Source: Spinacia oleracea
Lineage: Eukaryota > Streptophyta > Magnoliopsida > Caryophyllales > Amaranthaceae
Length of the DNA: 64,000 nt
Assembly (NCBI RefSeq): GCF_020520425.1
Contig: NC_079492.1
Span: 65,587,671 to 65,651,670, forward strand
Reading direction: 5' to 3'
The notes beneath the pieces were generated by a model, which made no database searches, had not been told where the DNA came from, and was given only the letters and a program-made list of their open reading frames with translations. The stretch's first letter is position 1, and each line of letters opens with the position of its first letter. Shown one piece after another: positions 10,810-22,870 of this stretch. The translations under genes and the position numbers were made by a program.

Positions 10810-12048
10810 GGCGTATTTTTATTTTTCATTTTCATTTATTTTTGTCTCTCCTCTTTTTATGTTTTTATATGTCTAACACTTTTTGCACAAAGAATATGTG
10901 TTTTTTTTTATTGGAACGAATCCTTGGTAAGGATTGCTTACGTATCTTGTCAGAATCAGGTCGCGCGTAGTTCTAGCTAGAATAAGTTCTAGGATGCCAG
11001 ATTTTAATAGATATGCCCTGAGGTGGTAGCATAGTACTTAACCGGTCAAATGAGTGAAGTATTATCATTATTTTCGTCTGCCGTTTTTTTGCCGTAAGTC
11101 GCGTAAAAAAATGAAATTCGACTATGTTTTGTATGGCTATATTTTTTGGTGAGCCTATTTGGATACGTGCTGTACCCCCCAAGTGTTCGTTATTTTTCCG
11201 TTATGTGCGGATAAAATGACGAGCACTTCTAAAAAAATTAGGCAGGCAGAGAGTTTCAACGCCCAGGCTGGGGCGTCAAAGATTTCGGCGCCCAGCCCTG
11301 GGCGCTGAATGATTTGGGCGGTCGTTTTTGACGCTTTGCTTCACGTGTTCTTGCATTTATTTATTTTTCTCTTTTTTTATTGCTTTGATTTTTGCTCGTA
11401 TTTAAAATCAATTTTAAGGCTATTTCGGAGGCTTTTTTGACTGTTAGCGTGAGATGCATTTTTGTCCGGATTTTTTTTTCTATCCGTGACTCGAAACGGT
11501 TTTAAAAATGGAGTTAGGGTGTGGAATATATGAAGATCTTTGTGTAGGCTTTTGGGTGGGTTGAGGTGCGTGTTGATGCGGGGGGCGGTGTCTATTTTTT
11601 ATGAGTTTTTTTTTCTTGAGCAACCTTTGTATTGTTTGAATTTGATTTGCTTTTGATTTCTTTGGGTTGCATCGATTGATTTTTATGATGACACTGGTTG
11701 GCTTTTAGGTTTTGGGGATATGAATGGGATAGTGTGGTTTATTTTGTGGGTTTTCGGGAACTGGTTCCCATGGCACTATTTCAAGACCGAATGGGCCTCG
11801 TTTGTTGGGCCTAGAGTGGGCCGCCTCTTTATTTTAGTATTTTGCAAGTATATTTGGTGTTTACTTAGTGTTAGAATAAAATCTTTAGGAGAAATATTAC
11901 GCCTTTATTAATTTGGAAAGTAAGGAAAACACACTGAAACAAACTTGACCTATATTCTAAGGGGTCTTAGGACCATCTAAAGTTTTTATTATTTTTCTAC
12001 CAATCTAAAGAACTACTAGGCGCTTTTTACTACGTTGCCCTATGTGGC
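10810..12048. other. Non-coding spacer between the convergent PMD and gag-pro genes
   Basis: No gene is visible. T-rich tracts, one GC double palindrome (11254-11309) and AT-rich sequence lie between the 3' ends of two genes that face each other. The same spacer is at 49932-51192 in element 2. Confidence 0.6.
11254..11309. repeat. GC double palindrome between the convergent genes
   Basis: Arm pairs ACGCCCAGGCTGGGGCGT and GCGCCCAGCCCTGGGCGC with the usual TTTCA/TGAA frame. Confidence 0.85.
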
Positions 12049-15006
12049 TCAAGCCTTGGGTTTAGTCTCGTAAAACTTTGGTCCTTCACCGGTACTCATC
12101 TTGAATTCTATTCCTTTTGCATTGACCCACTGATATGTCTTCACCCATCCGTTCTCGATTTCTTCTACTGTTGATGCAGGAGCGATTAACCGGGTTGGAT
12201 CGAAACCTTCATCTTGTAAAGCTAGGGTAATCGTCACAGTCTCGTCCTCCATAGGCCTCGATTCGTTAAACAATGTCCATAGAGCCCGGTCGTCCAATAT
12301 TTCAGCTGTTTTAGTCTTGGTGAGGTGGGGTGCCTCATCCAAGGTGTGGCAGTCATGGAAGATTTCAAATCCTGGTTTTAGCAAGCCATCCTGAACGAAG
12401 GGTTCAGGGAAATCACAACATGGGTGTCCTTCTCCTTCCCGAACGAACATCCCGTTGAGGGTTCTTTGATATGGGGGAAGGAGGGTGGTTTGTTTGGCCT
12501 TGTTAAGGCGTAGCCTAGACAGGCGGCCAGCAATATCTTCCTCCGTTGGTTCATAGCCTAAGCCAAAGGGAGTAGATTTGTTGGGTAAAGGATGGAATGT
12601 GCATTCCTTCTTCCTTATGCCCAATGGGTTCCAGGGAAATAGCCTTGAGCTAACAGCATTCTAGGGATGACTCGGGATGCATGCGGGTCTAGGAATGCTG
12701 GATTATAATCTTCGATGAACTGGATTGTTTCTTCCATTTGAAACCCGTAAAGGTCGTCTGCAGTTTCGGCCGTTCCAACCATAGTACAACTGACGTCGAG
12801 AGGAGGGGCGCAGATTTCTAGTATTACCCCGTTATGGTGAAGCTTAACCATTTGGGGCAAGGTAGAAGCCACACCTCCTAAGTCATGGAGCCAAGGTCGC
12901 CCCAAGAGGAGGTTGAAAGTGGGCTTGATGTCAATTATTTGAAACTCCGTGGTGCGTGCCATAGGCCCGGTTTGTATGGTGAGGTTGATTTTTCCCAACA
13001 CAGGCCTTCGGGAGTTATCATAAGCTCGTACCCCTTGCGTGGAGGTTTGGAAGTCATCATTTCCTAGCCCCAAGCAATGGGCGGTTCGTAATGGGCAAAC
13101 ATTAACCGCCGAACCGTTATCTACGAGTGCTAGGGGGATGTTTTGTCCTTTGCATCCAACCACTAGATAAAGGGCTTTATCGTGAGCTCCCCCTCTTTGG
13201 GAAAGTCTTTGTCAGTGAAAACTATGGCCTTTTCTCCAGCATCTCTCGTGACATGGCTAACCAGTGAGTCAGGTGTGATATCTGTAGGTACTGAGATGAG
13301 GTCGAGTGAGCGAATAAGCTTTTCGTGATGTTCCTTTGAAGTTCACATGAGATCCCAGATGGTAATTTCGGCTTTAGTTCTTTTTAGTTGTTTCAAGAGA
13401 GGATTTTCAATGAATTCTGCGACGGTGATGTGCCGTCCATTCTCAGGAGTTTGCCTAACTGGGATATCGTCCATAGGAGGTGGGCGAATATCCGGTTGGT
13501 ATATCCTTCCGGATCGGGTGAGGTTGTCGACCTCGGGTTCCTGAGGGGTGGTGTCAATGAGAGCATACCCGGGCCAAGTTTCAGTAAAGAGGTCCTGGCC
13601 CGACACTTGAGATAGGTAAATATCTTCAGCATCATCATCCCACACACCGCACACTTCTCTCTTGATTCGATCCATAGGGCGAGTGGTGCACCTTGAGGTG
13701 TAGTATACACCGTGGGGTCGAAGTTCTCTGGTTGGTCGAGAGAGATGTGACAAGAGCCGAGTGGGCTCTTGTTGTTGTTGGGTTTGCCAACGTTAGGGAG
13801 AGGTATCACTTCATCCTCTTTCATGTCCTGGATCGTATGTTTTAGATTCCAGCAGTTTTCAGTGTCATGCCCATTTCCTTGATGGAATTTGCAGTAAGTA
13901 CCTTCGACCCAATATTTTCCCTTGACAGGAGGGTCACGGGTGGGGCCTATAGGTCTCAACTTTCCTTGATTGGTTAGTCTTTCAAAGGCTTGTACCAAAG
14001 TTGACCCGAGTGGGGCAAACTTTCGGTCTCGGACCCATCTTCCAGGGCTTCTTTGGGCGGGAGTCTCTTCTACGGCATGGACTTCTTGGGCTTGGGACGT
14101 GTTGCCCCTGTTGTAGGTGTTGCTTTTGTATGCGGGTTTACTTTGTATTGTTTTTATGAGATCATCCTCGATCTTTATTCCCACATCATAGACTCTTTTG
14201 AAAGTGTCAAGTCCCAGGTACCTAAGGTGCTGTCTGTAGGCCGGGTCCAGGTTGTCAATGAATTTTTGGACCAATTCTGTTTCGGGGGGCCTATTGATTA
14301 GCTGGGCCGCCTGATCCCTCCATCTAGCAAAGTAGGTTGTGAAACCCTCATTTTTCTTTTGGAAGAGAACTTCCAGCTCGCGCATGGTGACTTGAAAATC
14401 CATGTTCGACGAGTATTGCTTGATGAAGACATTGACAAAGTCTTCCCAAGTGGGGAAGAGCTTAGGGTCCTGGTGATAGTACCATTTGAGCGGCACAGGT
14501 TCCAAGGACAAAGGAAAGGCAGGTAAATACATGGACTTGTCCACGCCTTTCAAGTTCATGGCATTCACAAAGCTCAATATATGATCACGGGGATTGTCCG
14601 TGGCCTTAAACTTTGGTAAGTCAGATGAACTAAAATTTTCTGGTAGTTTGCCAGGAAAAGGTTCAGGATCAAGGGAGAAGTACTTGCTCCCCATGGTTTG
14701 TTGTAGGACCATTTTTTCAATCCTCTTCTCGTTATCGAGGTCATTTTTGGCTTGTGCAGCCGCTAAGGCTTCGTTTTCCATTTTCAGTTGGCCCATGAGT
14801 CGGGTCATTTGAGCCATCTCCTCATGCAATTCTTCGATGGACATGTTTGAGGGTGCGAATCGAGGTTGGGGAAGCGGAGATCCTTGAAATGAGGGATGAC
14901 GGACGGAGCTTGGAGTCACTAAATCTGGTGTTGGCGATGTATCATCGAGACGCACTAACCTTTGATTTCCCGATCGGCACCAAGTGGCAGGACCAGTCCT
15001 ATGCAT
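12049..15006 (-). pseudogene. Tat Gag-protease, element 1 (several frameshifts and a nonsense codon)
   Basis: The ATG at 15006 is the same start as in element 2. Domains in order: an N-terminal coil, the retrotransposon Gag core (WYYHQDPK, FTTYFARWRDQAAQL), a CX2HX4HX4C knuckle (YCKFHQGNGHDTENC), an aspartic protease (LALVDNGSAVNVCP, LLGRPWLHDLGG) and a C-terminal extension to YETKPKA. Relative to element 2 the frame shifts at about 13660-13740, about 13190 and about 12620, and TGA interrupts at 13343-13345. Reverse transcriptase and integrase are absent; the gene simply ends. It would form the particle and cleave Gag if intact. Confidence 0.85.
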
Positions 15007-16210
15007 AAGATAAGCTAAAGTTTAGGCCCCAAAGTTTCAAGCATTACTTAGTCTAGACTTTGACTCTCTCTATTGGTTTTTTACTCTTTCTTTTGTTGGT
15101 ACACTTTTTAGTTCTTTCTTTTGGTCATTCTTTGGATTTTCGAAACACTTGCCCGTGTGACATTCATAATTATTAGCATGTTCGGCTTTGGTGCCGAGCA
15201 TTGTCGTCGTAGGAGGCCTAACAACGACGCAAATAGTTATTCTTTTTTATGAGTCGCTTTCAGAATCGAGTGCTTTTCTTACGCCCTCGTAGCAATTCTT
15301 TTTACGAACGGTTTTTTCTGTGCTACGTATTTTCCTTTTGCGCGGGCACCGAGGCTGCTGCGCCTGACCAGAAGGCCAAGCAGCAACTTCAGCACCCAGC
15401 GAAGGGCGTGAGAAATTCTGGCGCCCAGCCAGGGGCGTTGAAAATGCGTCCCTGGCAGGTTCTCGTTTTCTGTTTGCGTCTACTTTTTTTTATGCGACTT
15501 CGATTTTGTGTGCTTGCCTAATAACGTCCTTTACGCGTTGTGCAGTGTTTGTGGGATTCGTTACGGGCCATCCCGAGCGTCGCTTATTTTCGTGGCGATC
15601 GTTCGGGTTTGCGGAACATGTATTTCGGTATAACTCTTTGGCAAATTGGTTTATGAATGTTTGGGCAATTTTTAAGGTCGTTGGTTTTTTTAGGATAGTT
15701 TGTCACACACAATCATATATTTCGCTACACATAACTAACATTCCATCATGAGGCAATAATAACATGTCACGTAGTTTATGATAGGCTTCTATGGGTAGTT
15801 ATTTGCGCCTGGCTTGGTACCACTTCTATCGCAGATCCAACACATGCCCCGGTCGAGGTAGTGTCTACAACAGATGAATTTCGCCCAAGAGGCCAACCCG
15901 CAAGTGCAAGCCAAGGGGGCATGCAGGCGAGAGGGACCTAATGAGCGAGCGATTGGGTTCGGGATAGGTGTACTACCTGCACAAGTACCGAGTGGGCAAC
16001 ATGCGCGGCGTATGCACCCCCCTATTGGCGAAAAAAGGTATCCTTAGTCCCAACTCCCGAGGGAGCCGAGATTTGTTATGCTGTTCTGCCCGTTCACATT
16101 AATATGCTGATTTTCAGGTCGTCCCAACTTGATTGGGAAATAAACGCGGGGTAGGATCGTTTCACCCTTCGGCTATTTTGATTACCTACAAGCACGAGTA
16201 TTTCCTTCAC
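15007..16210 (-). other. 5' leader of Tat element 1
   Basis: About 1.2 kb between the primer site and gag, without a credible ORF. It holds one GC double palindrome (15387-15444). The same leader is at 45761-46967 in element 2. Confidence 0.65.
15387..15444. repeat. GC double palindrome in the 5' leader
   Basis: A decayed first arm pair (AGCACCCAGCGAAGGGCGT) followed by GGCGCCCAGCCAGGGGCGTTGAAA. Confidence 0.75.
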
Positions 16211-16230
16211 TATCCCCAGTGGAGTCGCCA
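16211..16230 (-). other. Primer binding site, Tat element 1
   Basis: TGGCGACTCCACTGGGGATA in element sense, one base after the LTR end. This is the form reported for Tat/Ogre elements and attributed to tRNA-Arg. I could not check the tRNA here. Confidence 0.75.
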
Positions 16231-16231
16231 C

Positions 16232-17706
16232 TGTGAGGGGGTCGAAAAAGCACGAGGCTAATGCGTGACCTCGTCACTCGTGGGTGTGACGCTTCTTTTT
16301 ATTCAATCAAGTGTAATTGGATTTCCTGTGAGTTTACACCCAATTGACTAGTAATATAGGAGTCGCCATTCAGTTTTTAACGACAATGAGAAAAACTGAC
16401 AAAACCCGGTTATCGTGACATAAAGGGAGTGCAATTATGTTTGACCACGACGGTCGTAGGTTCCCTTGTGATCCCTGGTGTGGGGATCTCTCAACATACA
16501 CCCGCAAGATAGAGATTGAGGGTTCGGGGGACTGTAACTACCGAGAGGAGTACTTCGCTCGTCGATAACTCCAGAGGCAGGATATCCTTACTAGCTCAGC
16601 ATAAATAATTGAAGGGACATGCGTTAACTATTAAACTAATCTGAGTTGATTTTAGCAATATGCAACATATAATAATAGATCGATCGCGATTATCAGATTT
16701 AGATAGCATTAAGGGACCTAGCATGATAATCCAATTTCCCAAAAATATTATATTTGTTAGGCGTGATAGAACAATCAGATTTAGTTAGTTTAACAGTTCA
16801 TAAAAAGGGCGAGGAAAGCAATTAAATCATGGAAAAGGGACACATTACGACGCACCCTTGAGAGGTGTGTCACGGTTCTCAGAAAACTAACCACTTTGAC
16901 TTTGCTATTTCTCCTTTTTATTTAACGAATCTCAAATTATGGGACAGGATACGTTCTGTTCGATTTATGAATCGATTGCGACAGAACGCGTGAACAATTT
17001 CGCAGCGTGAGGCTTAGGCTAGGGGTTGGAGTCAATACTCAGAATATGAATTGTGTGTTGTGTCCTTTTCACGTCGAACTTAAGGCCCTATTTATAGAAA
17101 AGAGTTCGTGGAAAGATAGAATTGTAGAACTCTAATCCACAAGGAATTAGGAAAAAACACGTACCAGGTATTTTCAGCGCCCAGGCCTGGGCGCCGAAGA
17201 TTTCGGCGCCCAGAGCCAGGCGTTGAAAATAGGATCTGGGCTGTTTTTCTTAGTCAGATTCGGATTCCTAGAATCCGGAGTATTTGAGATTTAATTGAGT
17301 CTTTTAGTGCGTATTAACCTTGTGACGGGATGCGTCTGGGCCCGTTACGAACTCTAGGCTCGTTAGGATTTTTAATTAATACGTGACTCCTATTTTCGAA
17401 TCATATTAGGAATAGGATTCTCTCGCAATTTCTATCTCATTTAGGATTTATGTTGGAGTGTAACACCTAATTCTGACAGGTTTCTATCTTTTATGACTTG
17501 CCACTTTTAACAACTACCCATTACGGCAGTTACTATTTTAGCAGGTTTCCATAAATAGCAGGTTTCTATAAATAGCAGGTTTCGGGTGAAATGAAAAGGG
17601 GAATTGAGATTCGTTATTTTATAGGAGATGCGTTGTCAAGTGGAGATATACGTTTTCGTCATCGAACCTTCCCTTTCGGGAATGGGGACAAAAGTAGGTG
17701 TCTACA
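16232..17706 (-). repeat. 5' LTR of Tat element 1
   Basis: Same length and ends as 5372-6846. TATA box at 17089-17096 (minus strand). Confidence 0.85.
17171..17229. repeat. GC double palindrome, 5' LTR copy
   Basis: Identical in design to 6311-6369. The perfect palindrome GCGCCCAGGCCTGGGCGC is at 17177-17194, about 75 bp upstream of the LTR TATA box. Confidence 0.85.
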
Positions 17707-18010
17707 GTTAGCCCCCACTTTGACTGAGTCTTGGAGTAAGACGATGGTCAAAGTATTAGACGGAGTGCGTCGCACAAGCCATGGTGACCTGTTTTGGCGA
17801 GGGTCTCACGAGCCCCCGAGTGATAAAATTTGACTTAAGGGTCATCACTTGAAGTGTCGACATATCCCTCACGTGTCATTGGGATTTGTCAACGGATAGT
17901 ATAGAAACTTCCTCACTTTGTCATTGGAAGGATCTAAAGAAGTGTAGAAACTCCCTCACTTTGTCATTGGGAGTAGCTACAGATGTTTTCGAAATCAAAG
18001 CTATAAAGTG
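17707..18010 (-). mobile_element. Scrap of a second Tat copy beyond the 5' LTR
   Basis: About 300 bp nearly identical to 6847-7150, the PPT-proximal internal sequence that belongs before a 3' LTR. It ends at CTATAAAGTG, where chromovirus gag begins. The right LTR therefore once also served as the 3' LTR of a tandem neighbour, most of which is deleted. Confidence 0.75.
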
Positions 18011-21000
18011 ATTTATGGTGGCAACGATGTGAAAATACCCTTAGAGCCACACCTAACTTTGGATGGGAAGCATTCAAAACTGCACTAAGGAACAAGTTTT
18101 ACCCACCCTACCTGAAGAAGCAAAAGGCGCAGGAGTTCATTGAACTCAAAATGGGAGGTCTGTCTGTGACGGAATACTATTCTAAGTTTATAGAGCTGTC
18201 TAGGTTTGCACCTGAAGTGGTGGCAACGGAAGAGCTAAGGGCTCAAAGATTTGAGAATGGTTTGACCATGGACTTACAGCTGTTGTTGTCTGGAGAGACC
18301 TTTACCTCATTAGACACCCTGTACGGAAAAGCTGCTCACCTGTATGGGTTACAGCAAAGGAAGAATGGTAGTGCTGAAAAGAGAAAGGATGGTGGAAGCT
18401 CGAATCAGGGAAATAACCATCAGAATCAGGGGAATTTTAAGAAGCACAAAGGAAATGGGAATTTCCAGTTTAGGGCTAACAATGGTGGTAATCGCAACAA
18501 CCAAGGTGGTGGAAATCAGTCTGGAAGGAATGGAGTACGGACCTACGAATGTAGGGGCTGTAACATGAATCACCCTGGAAAGGATTGTGATGGGAATTTG
18601 GTGACTTGTAGATTCTGTCAGAAGTTAGGCCATAGGGAGTATGAATGCTATTCTAAGAATGGAAAGCCTAACCAAGGTAATCACCAAGGCAATAACCGGA
18701 ATAATCAGAACCGGAATGGGGGAAATGGAGGTGGAAATCAAAGGAACTACCAAAGTGGTAACAATGGCAATAGCAATGGCAATCACCAGAACCATGGAAA
18801 GCCTGGAGGGAACCAACAGCAGAATGGGAATCGAAACAACAATGGGAACACCAATGGAGGTGGCTATAACAAAGGAGTTTCCCAAGGAAAGTTGAATGTG
18901 ATATCTAGGCAAGAAGCGGAGACTTCCTCTGACGTCATAGCGGGTACTTTTTCTATTAATTCCGTTTCAGTTAAAGTTCTATTTTATTCTGGTGCGACTT
19001 ATTCTTTTATATCAGTAGATGCTTTGGGGAAATTAGGGTTGAAAGAACCTGAATCAATTGAAGTACCTATAGTCATACCTACTGGTAGTATAGTGAAGTG
19101 TACCAAAATTCATAGAGATGTGCCTATGACCATAGCCAAGACCGTGTTCTTATCTAACCTAATCGAATTCGAGCTAGGAGAGCTAGACGTAATTCTAGGA
19201 ATGGATTGGTTGGCCAAGTTCAAAGCCAAAATAGATTGTGAGAAGCAGATGGTTCACTTGAGGTCTAGCCTAGGCAAAGTAGCGTCATATCGTCGTTTTG
19301 GTAAACCTAAGAACATAGGAATCATCACGGCAATGGAACTCGTGAAGCTAGTCAGTAAAGGGAACCCAGCCTTCTTATGTAATGTGAGGAACTTAGAGCA
19401 TGTGATCAAGGATCAGCCTGAGGATATTGCAGTAGTCAATGAATTCCTTGATGTATTTCCAGAAGAGATCCCGGGGATGCCTCCCAATCGACCTATTGAC
19501 TTTACCATAGATTTAGTGCCTGGAACCGCCCCTATTTCAAAAGCACCTTATCGAATGGCTCCAACAGAAATGAATGAATTAAAAAGCCAACTAGAGGATC
19601 TATTGGAGAAAGGTTATATTAGGCCAAGTGCATCGCCTTGGGGAGCACCAGTGTTGTTTGTGAAGAAAAAGGATGGAAGTATGAGGCTCTGTATAGACTA
19701 CAGGGAGCTCAATAAGGTCACAATCAAGAACAAATATCCATTACCTAGGATAGAAGACCTATTTGACCAACTAAAAGGAGTAGGAATCTTTTCAAAGATC
19801 GATATGCGTTCGGGTTATCATCAATTGAGAATCGCTGACCATGACATACCAAAGACTGCATTCAGACCTAGATACGGACATTATGAGTTCACTGTTATGC
19901 CGTTTGGGTTAACCAATGCCCCTGCAATATTTATGGACTTAATGAACCGTATATTCCATGCATATTTGGACAAGTTTGTAGTGGTTTTCATAGATTTCAT
20001 CCTAGTGTATTCAAAGAGTGAAGAAGATCACGCGGAACACTTGAGATCGGTGTTGAGTACCTTGAGAGATAACCAGTTGTATGCCAAGTTCTCAAAGTGT
20101 GAGTTTTGGTTGGAAAGAGTTGCATTTTTGGGACATTTGGTATCTAAAGAAGGAGTGGCAGTTGACCCTGCTAAGATCAAAGCTGTTAGTGAATGGCCTA
20201 CACCCAAGAGTGTGACTGACATTCGTAGTTTTCTGGGATTAGCTGGCTACTATAGACGATTTGTGCAAGACTTCTCTAGGATAGCCAAGCCCGTGACTAC
20301 CTTGATGAAGAAGGAAATCAAGTTTGAATGGAGTGACCAGTGTGAGGAAGCATTCCAAGCCTTAAAGACGCGATTGACAACCGCGCCAGTGTTAACCTTA
20401 CCAGATGAGAGTGGTGCATACGATGTATATAGTGATGCTTCTAAGAATGGTTTAGGGTGTGTATTGATGCAAAACGGGAAGGTTATTGCGTATGCGTGAA
20501 GGCAATTGAAGCCATATGAATCCAATTACCCTACCCATGATTTAGAGCTAGCGGCTATAGTATTCGCATTGAAAATATGGAAACATTATCTGTATGGTGT
20601 GAAGTGTAGGATATTTACGGATCACAAAAGTTTAAAATACATCTTCACACAGAAGGATTTGAATATGCGCCAACGAAGGTGGTTGGAGTTAATTAAGGAC
20701 TATGATTTGGATATCCAGTACCATGAGGGAAAAGCCAATGTAGTTGTGGATGCCTTGAGTAGGAAATCAAGTCATAGTGTTAATGCGTTAGTAGTTGCTA
20801 ACGAGCTGTGTAAGGACATGCAGCGTTTGAACCTTGAAATAGTAAGTGGTGAAAGCCTTGTGGGAATAATGAATGCCTTAACCATCCAACCGTCAATATT
20901 TGATGAGATTAGAGAGAGTCAAGCTGGTGATGTAAAGTTGGAGCGAATCAAGGAAAAGATTTCGCAAGGAAAGGAGTTAGATTTCCGAATCCATGATGAT

Positions 21001-22264
21001 GGAAGTTTGAGGTACAAAGGCAGGTGGTGCGTGCCTCAAAAGTGTGGAGAACTGAAAGAGAGATTGATGAAAGAAGGGCATAATACGCCATATTCTGTGC
21101 ACCCAGGGGGTGACAAGTTGTATAAGGACTTGAAAAAGGTCTATTGGTGGCCAAGGATGAAGAACAAAGTGGCTGAATTTGTGGCTAGATGTCTGACTTG
21201 CCAGAAGGTTAAGATTGAGCATAGGAGACCTCAAGGGAAGGTCCAACCTTTAGAGATTCCAAGCTGGAAATGGGACTGTATTTCTATGGACTTTGTCACT
21301 TGTTTACCTAAGTCAAAGATTGGGAATGATACAATTTGGGTTGTGGTAGATAGGTTGACCAAGTCAGCAGTGTTTATACCAATGAAGGAAACCTGGAAAA
21401 TGGAACAACTTGCTAAAGCCTACATTAAGAATGTTGTGAGGTTACATGGAGTTCCTAAGGATATCGTATCAGATAGGGATTCAAGGTTTCTTTCGAATTT
21501 ATGGAAAAGTGTGCAGAAGAGTTTTGGTACAACATTGAAAATGAGTACAGCCTTCCACCCAGCCACGGATGGACAAACTGAAAGGACTATCCAAACCCTG
21601 GAGGACATGCTTCGGGCATGTGTTATTGATTTCCAAGGAAGTTGGGAAGATAGCCTAGATCTTATTGAGTTTTCCTATAACAATAGCTATCATGCTAGCA
21701 TTGGAATGACACCATTTGAGGCTTTGTATGGACGAAAGTGTAGAAGCCCACTTTGTTGGAACGATATTAGTGAAACCGTAGTGTTGGGACCTCAAATGAT
21801 AGAGGACACCATGAACCAAATCAGAACCATCCAATCAAAGATTCAAGCGGCGCAGGATCGCCAAAAGAGTTATGCAGACTTGAAACGTATGGATGAAGAG
21901 TTCAACATAGGTGATAAAGTGTTGCTCAAAGTGTCACCAATGAAAGGTGTCATGAGATTTGGGAAGAAAGGGAAGTTAAGCCCTAAGTACATAGGCCCAT
22001 ATGAGATCTTAGAAAGAATCGGAAAGGTAGCCTATAGACTAGCCTTGCCTATGGACTTGCATAGAGTGCATAATGTGTTCCACATATCTCAGTTAAGGAA
22101 ATATATCCCGGATAAATCGCATGTGTTGCAACCGGAGACCATAGAATTAGACCAAAGTCTAACCTTTAAGGAAAGACCTGTCAAAATCCTTGATAGCAAA
22201 GTGCGTAGTATGCGTACTAAAGATGTGAAAATTGTCAAAGTGTTGTGGTTTAATCAAGAATCTG
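18011..22264 (+). pseudogene. Chromovirus (Tekay/Del-like) gag-pol, 5'- and 3'-truncated
   Basis: The frame is open from 18013, so the N terminus of Gag is lost. In order: Gag core; two zinc knuckles ([27 protein letters not shown]) and an Asn/Gly-rich linker; protease; reverse transcriptase ([25 protein letters not shown]); RNase H with ALSRK; integrase (HHCC, then Asp at 21289, SDRDSRF, GQTERT); chromodomain start ([13 protein letters not shown]). Key residues are lost: the protease Asp is Tyr (18985-18987), the second Asp of the catalytic IDD is Phe (19996-19998), and TGA breaks RNase H at 20497-20499. The chromodomain stops near VLWFNQES, where rDNA begins. It is a dead copy. Confidence 0.9.
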
Positions 22265-22293
22265 AGGGCGTGGCACCAAATCGTGGAAACATT
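22265..22293 (+). other. Probable end of ITS1
   Basis: GGGCGTGGCACCAA resembles the conserved GGCRY-(4-7 nt)-CAAGGAA core of plant ITS1 and directly precedes 5.8S-like sequence. Confidence 0.4.
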
Positions 22294-22346
22294 AAATGGC
22301 TCTCATCAACGGATATCTCGGCTATTGCATCGATGAAGAATGTAGA

Positions 22347-22380
<34 letters not shown>

Positions 22381-22454
22381 ATGGACCATCGAGTCTTAGA
22401 ACGCAAGTTGCTCCATAAGCCTTATGTTCGATGGTACGCCTGCCTGGGCGTCAC
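22294..22454 (+). rRNA. 5.8S rRNA relic
   Basis: Runs of the plant 5.8S rRNA are plain: CAACGGATATCTCGGCT, GCATCGATGAAGAA, AAATGCGATACTTGGTGTG, AATTGCAGAATCCC, CATCGAGTCTTAGAACGC. Many scattered differences from the usual sequence, mostly transitions, mark it as a decayed copy and not a functional gene. It is read through in frame by the chromovirus ORF, which has no biological meaning. Confidence 0.85.
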
Positions 22455-22682
22455 GCATCGTGTCTCCCCCACCCTGCACACCGCGAGGAAGAGGAAGAGG
22501 AGGACGATGGCCTCCCATACCTCTTCGGGTGTGGATGGCCTAAATAAAGAGCCCTAGTTACGAATGTCGGGACGATAAGTGGTAGACAAGGCTTTTGTCC
22601 AGGATGCATCGCGTCCCGCAACACGTAGCACCCAAGGCCTCGAAGGACACCAAGTTGTTGCCCCTAGGGGCGGAAAAACTGT
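22455..22682 (+). other. ITS2 relic
   Basis: A spacer of about 230 bp, beginning after GGGCGTCACGCATCG and ending before the 26S start, in the expected place and size for a plant ITS2. Confidence 0.7.
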
Positions 22683-22870
22683 TGCAACCTCAGATCAGGC
22701 GGGGCTACCCGCTGAGTTTAAGCATATCAATAAACGGAGGAGTAGAAACTTACAAGGATTCCCTAGTAACTGCGAGCGAACCGGGAAAAACCCAACTTTA
22801 GAATCGGGCGGCCTCGCCCTCCAAATTGTAGTCTGGAGAAGCGTCTTGTGCGGCAGATCACGAAACCATT
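22683..22870 (+). rRNA. 26S rRNA 5' fragment (relic)
   Basis: TACCCGCTGAGTTTAAGC, ATATCAATAAACGGAGGAG, AAACTTACAAGGATTCCC, GCGAGCGAACCGGG and TGTAGTCTGGAGAAGCG follow the start of plant 26S rRNA with scattered changes. The match fades after about 22870. Confidence 0.85.

Larger units (their letters stand above)
5372..17706 (-). mobile_element. Tat-type Ty3/gypsy element 1, non-autonomous (minus strand)
   Basis: Two direct LTRs of equal length (1475 bp; 5372-6846 and 16232-17706) flank an internal region with a primer binding site at 16211-16230, a Gag-protease gene on the minus strand, and an intron-containing gene on the plus strand. The 3' LTR is the left copy. No reverse transcriptase, RNase H or integrase is present, so movement would need enzymes from another element. 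By eye the LTRs differ at roughly two dozen sites (about 1.5-2%), which suggests recent insertion. The right side continues into extra internal sequence rather than flanking DNA, so no target duplication can be read. Confidence 0.85.

Noticed and set aside
5360..18025. Target duplication of Tat element 1 from similar words GTAGCAACCATC and GGTGGCAACGATG
   Set aside because: The right word lies in chromovirus gag after a truncated scrap of Tat sequence, so it is not the original insertion flank; the likeness is chance.
20506..22557. C-terminal 100 residues of the chromovirus ORF as a novel protein tail
   Set aside because: That part translates 5.8S and ITS2 rDNA. The open frame is accidental.
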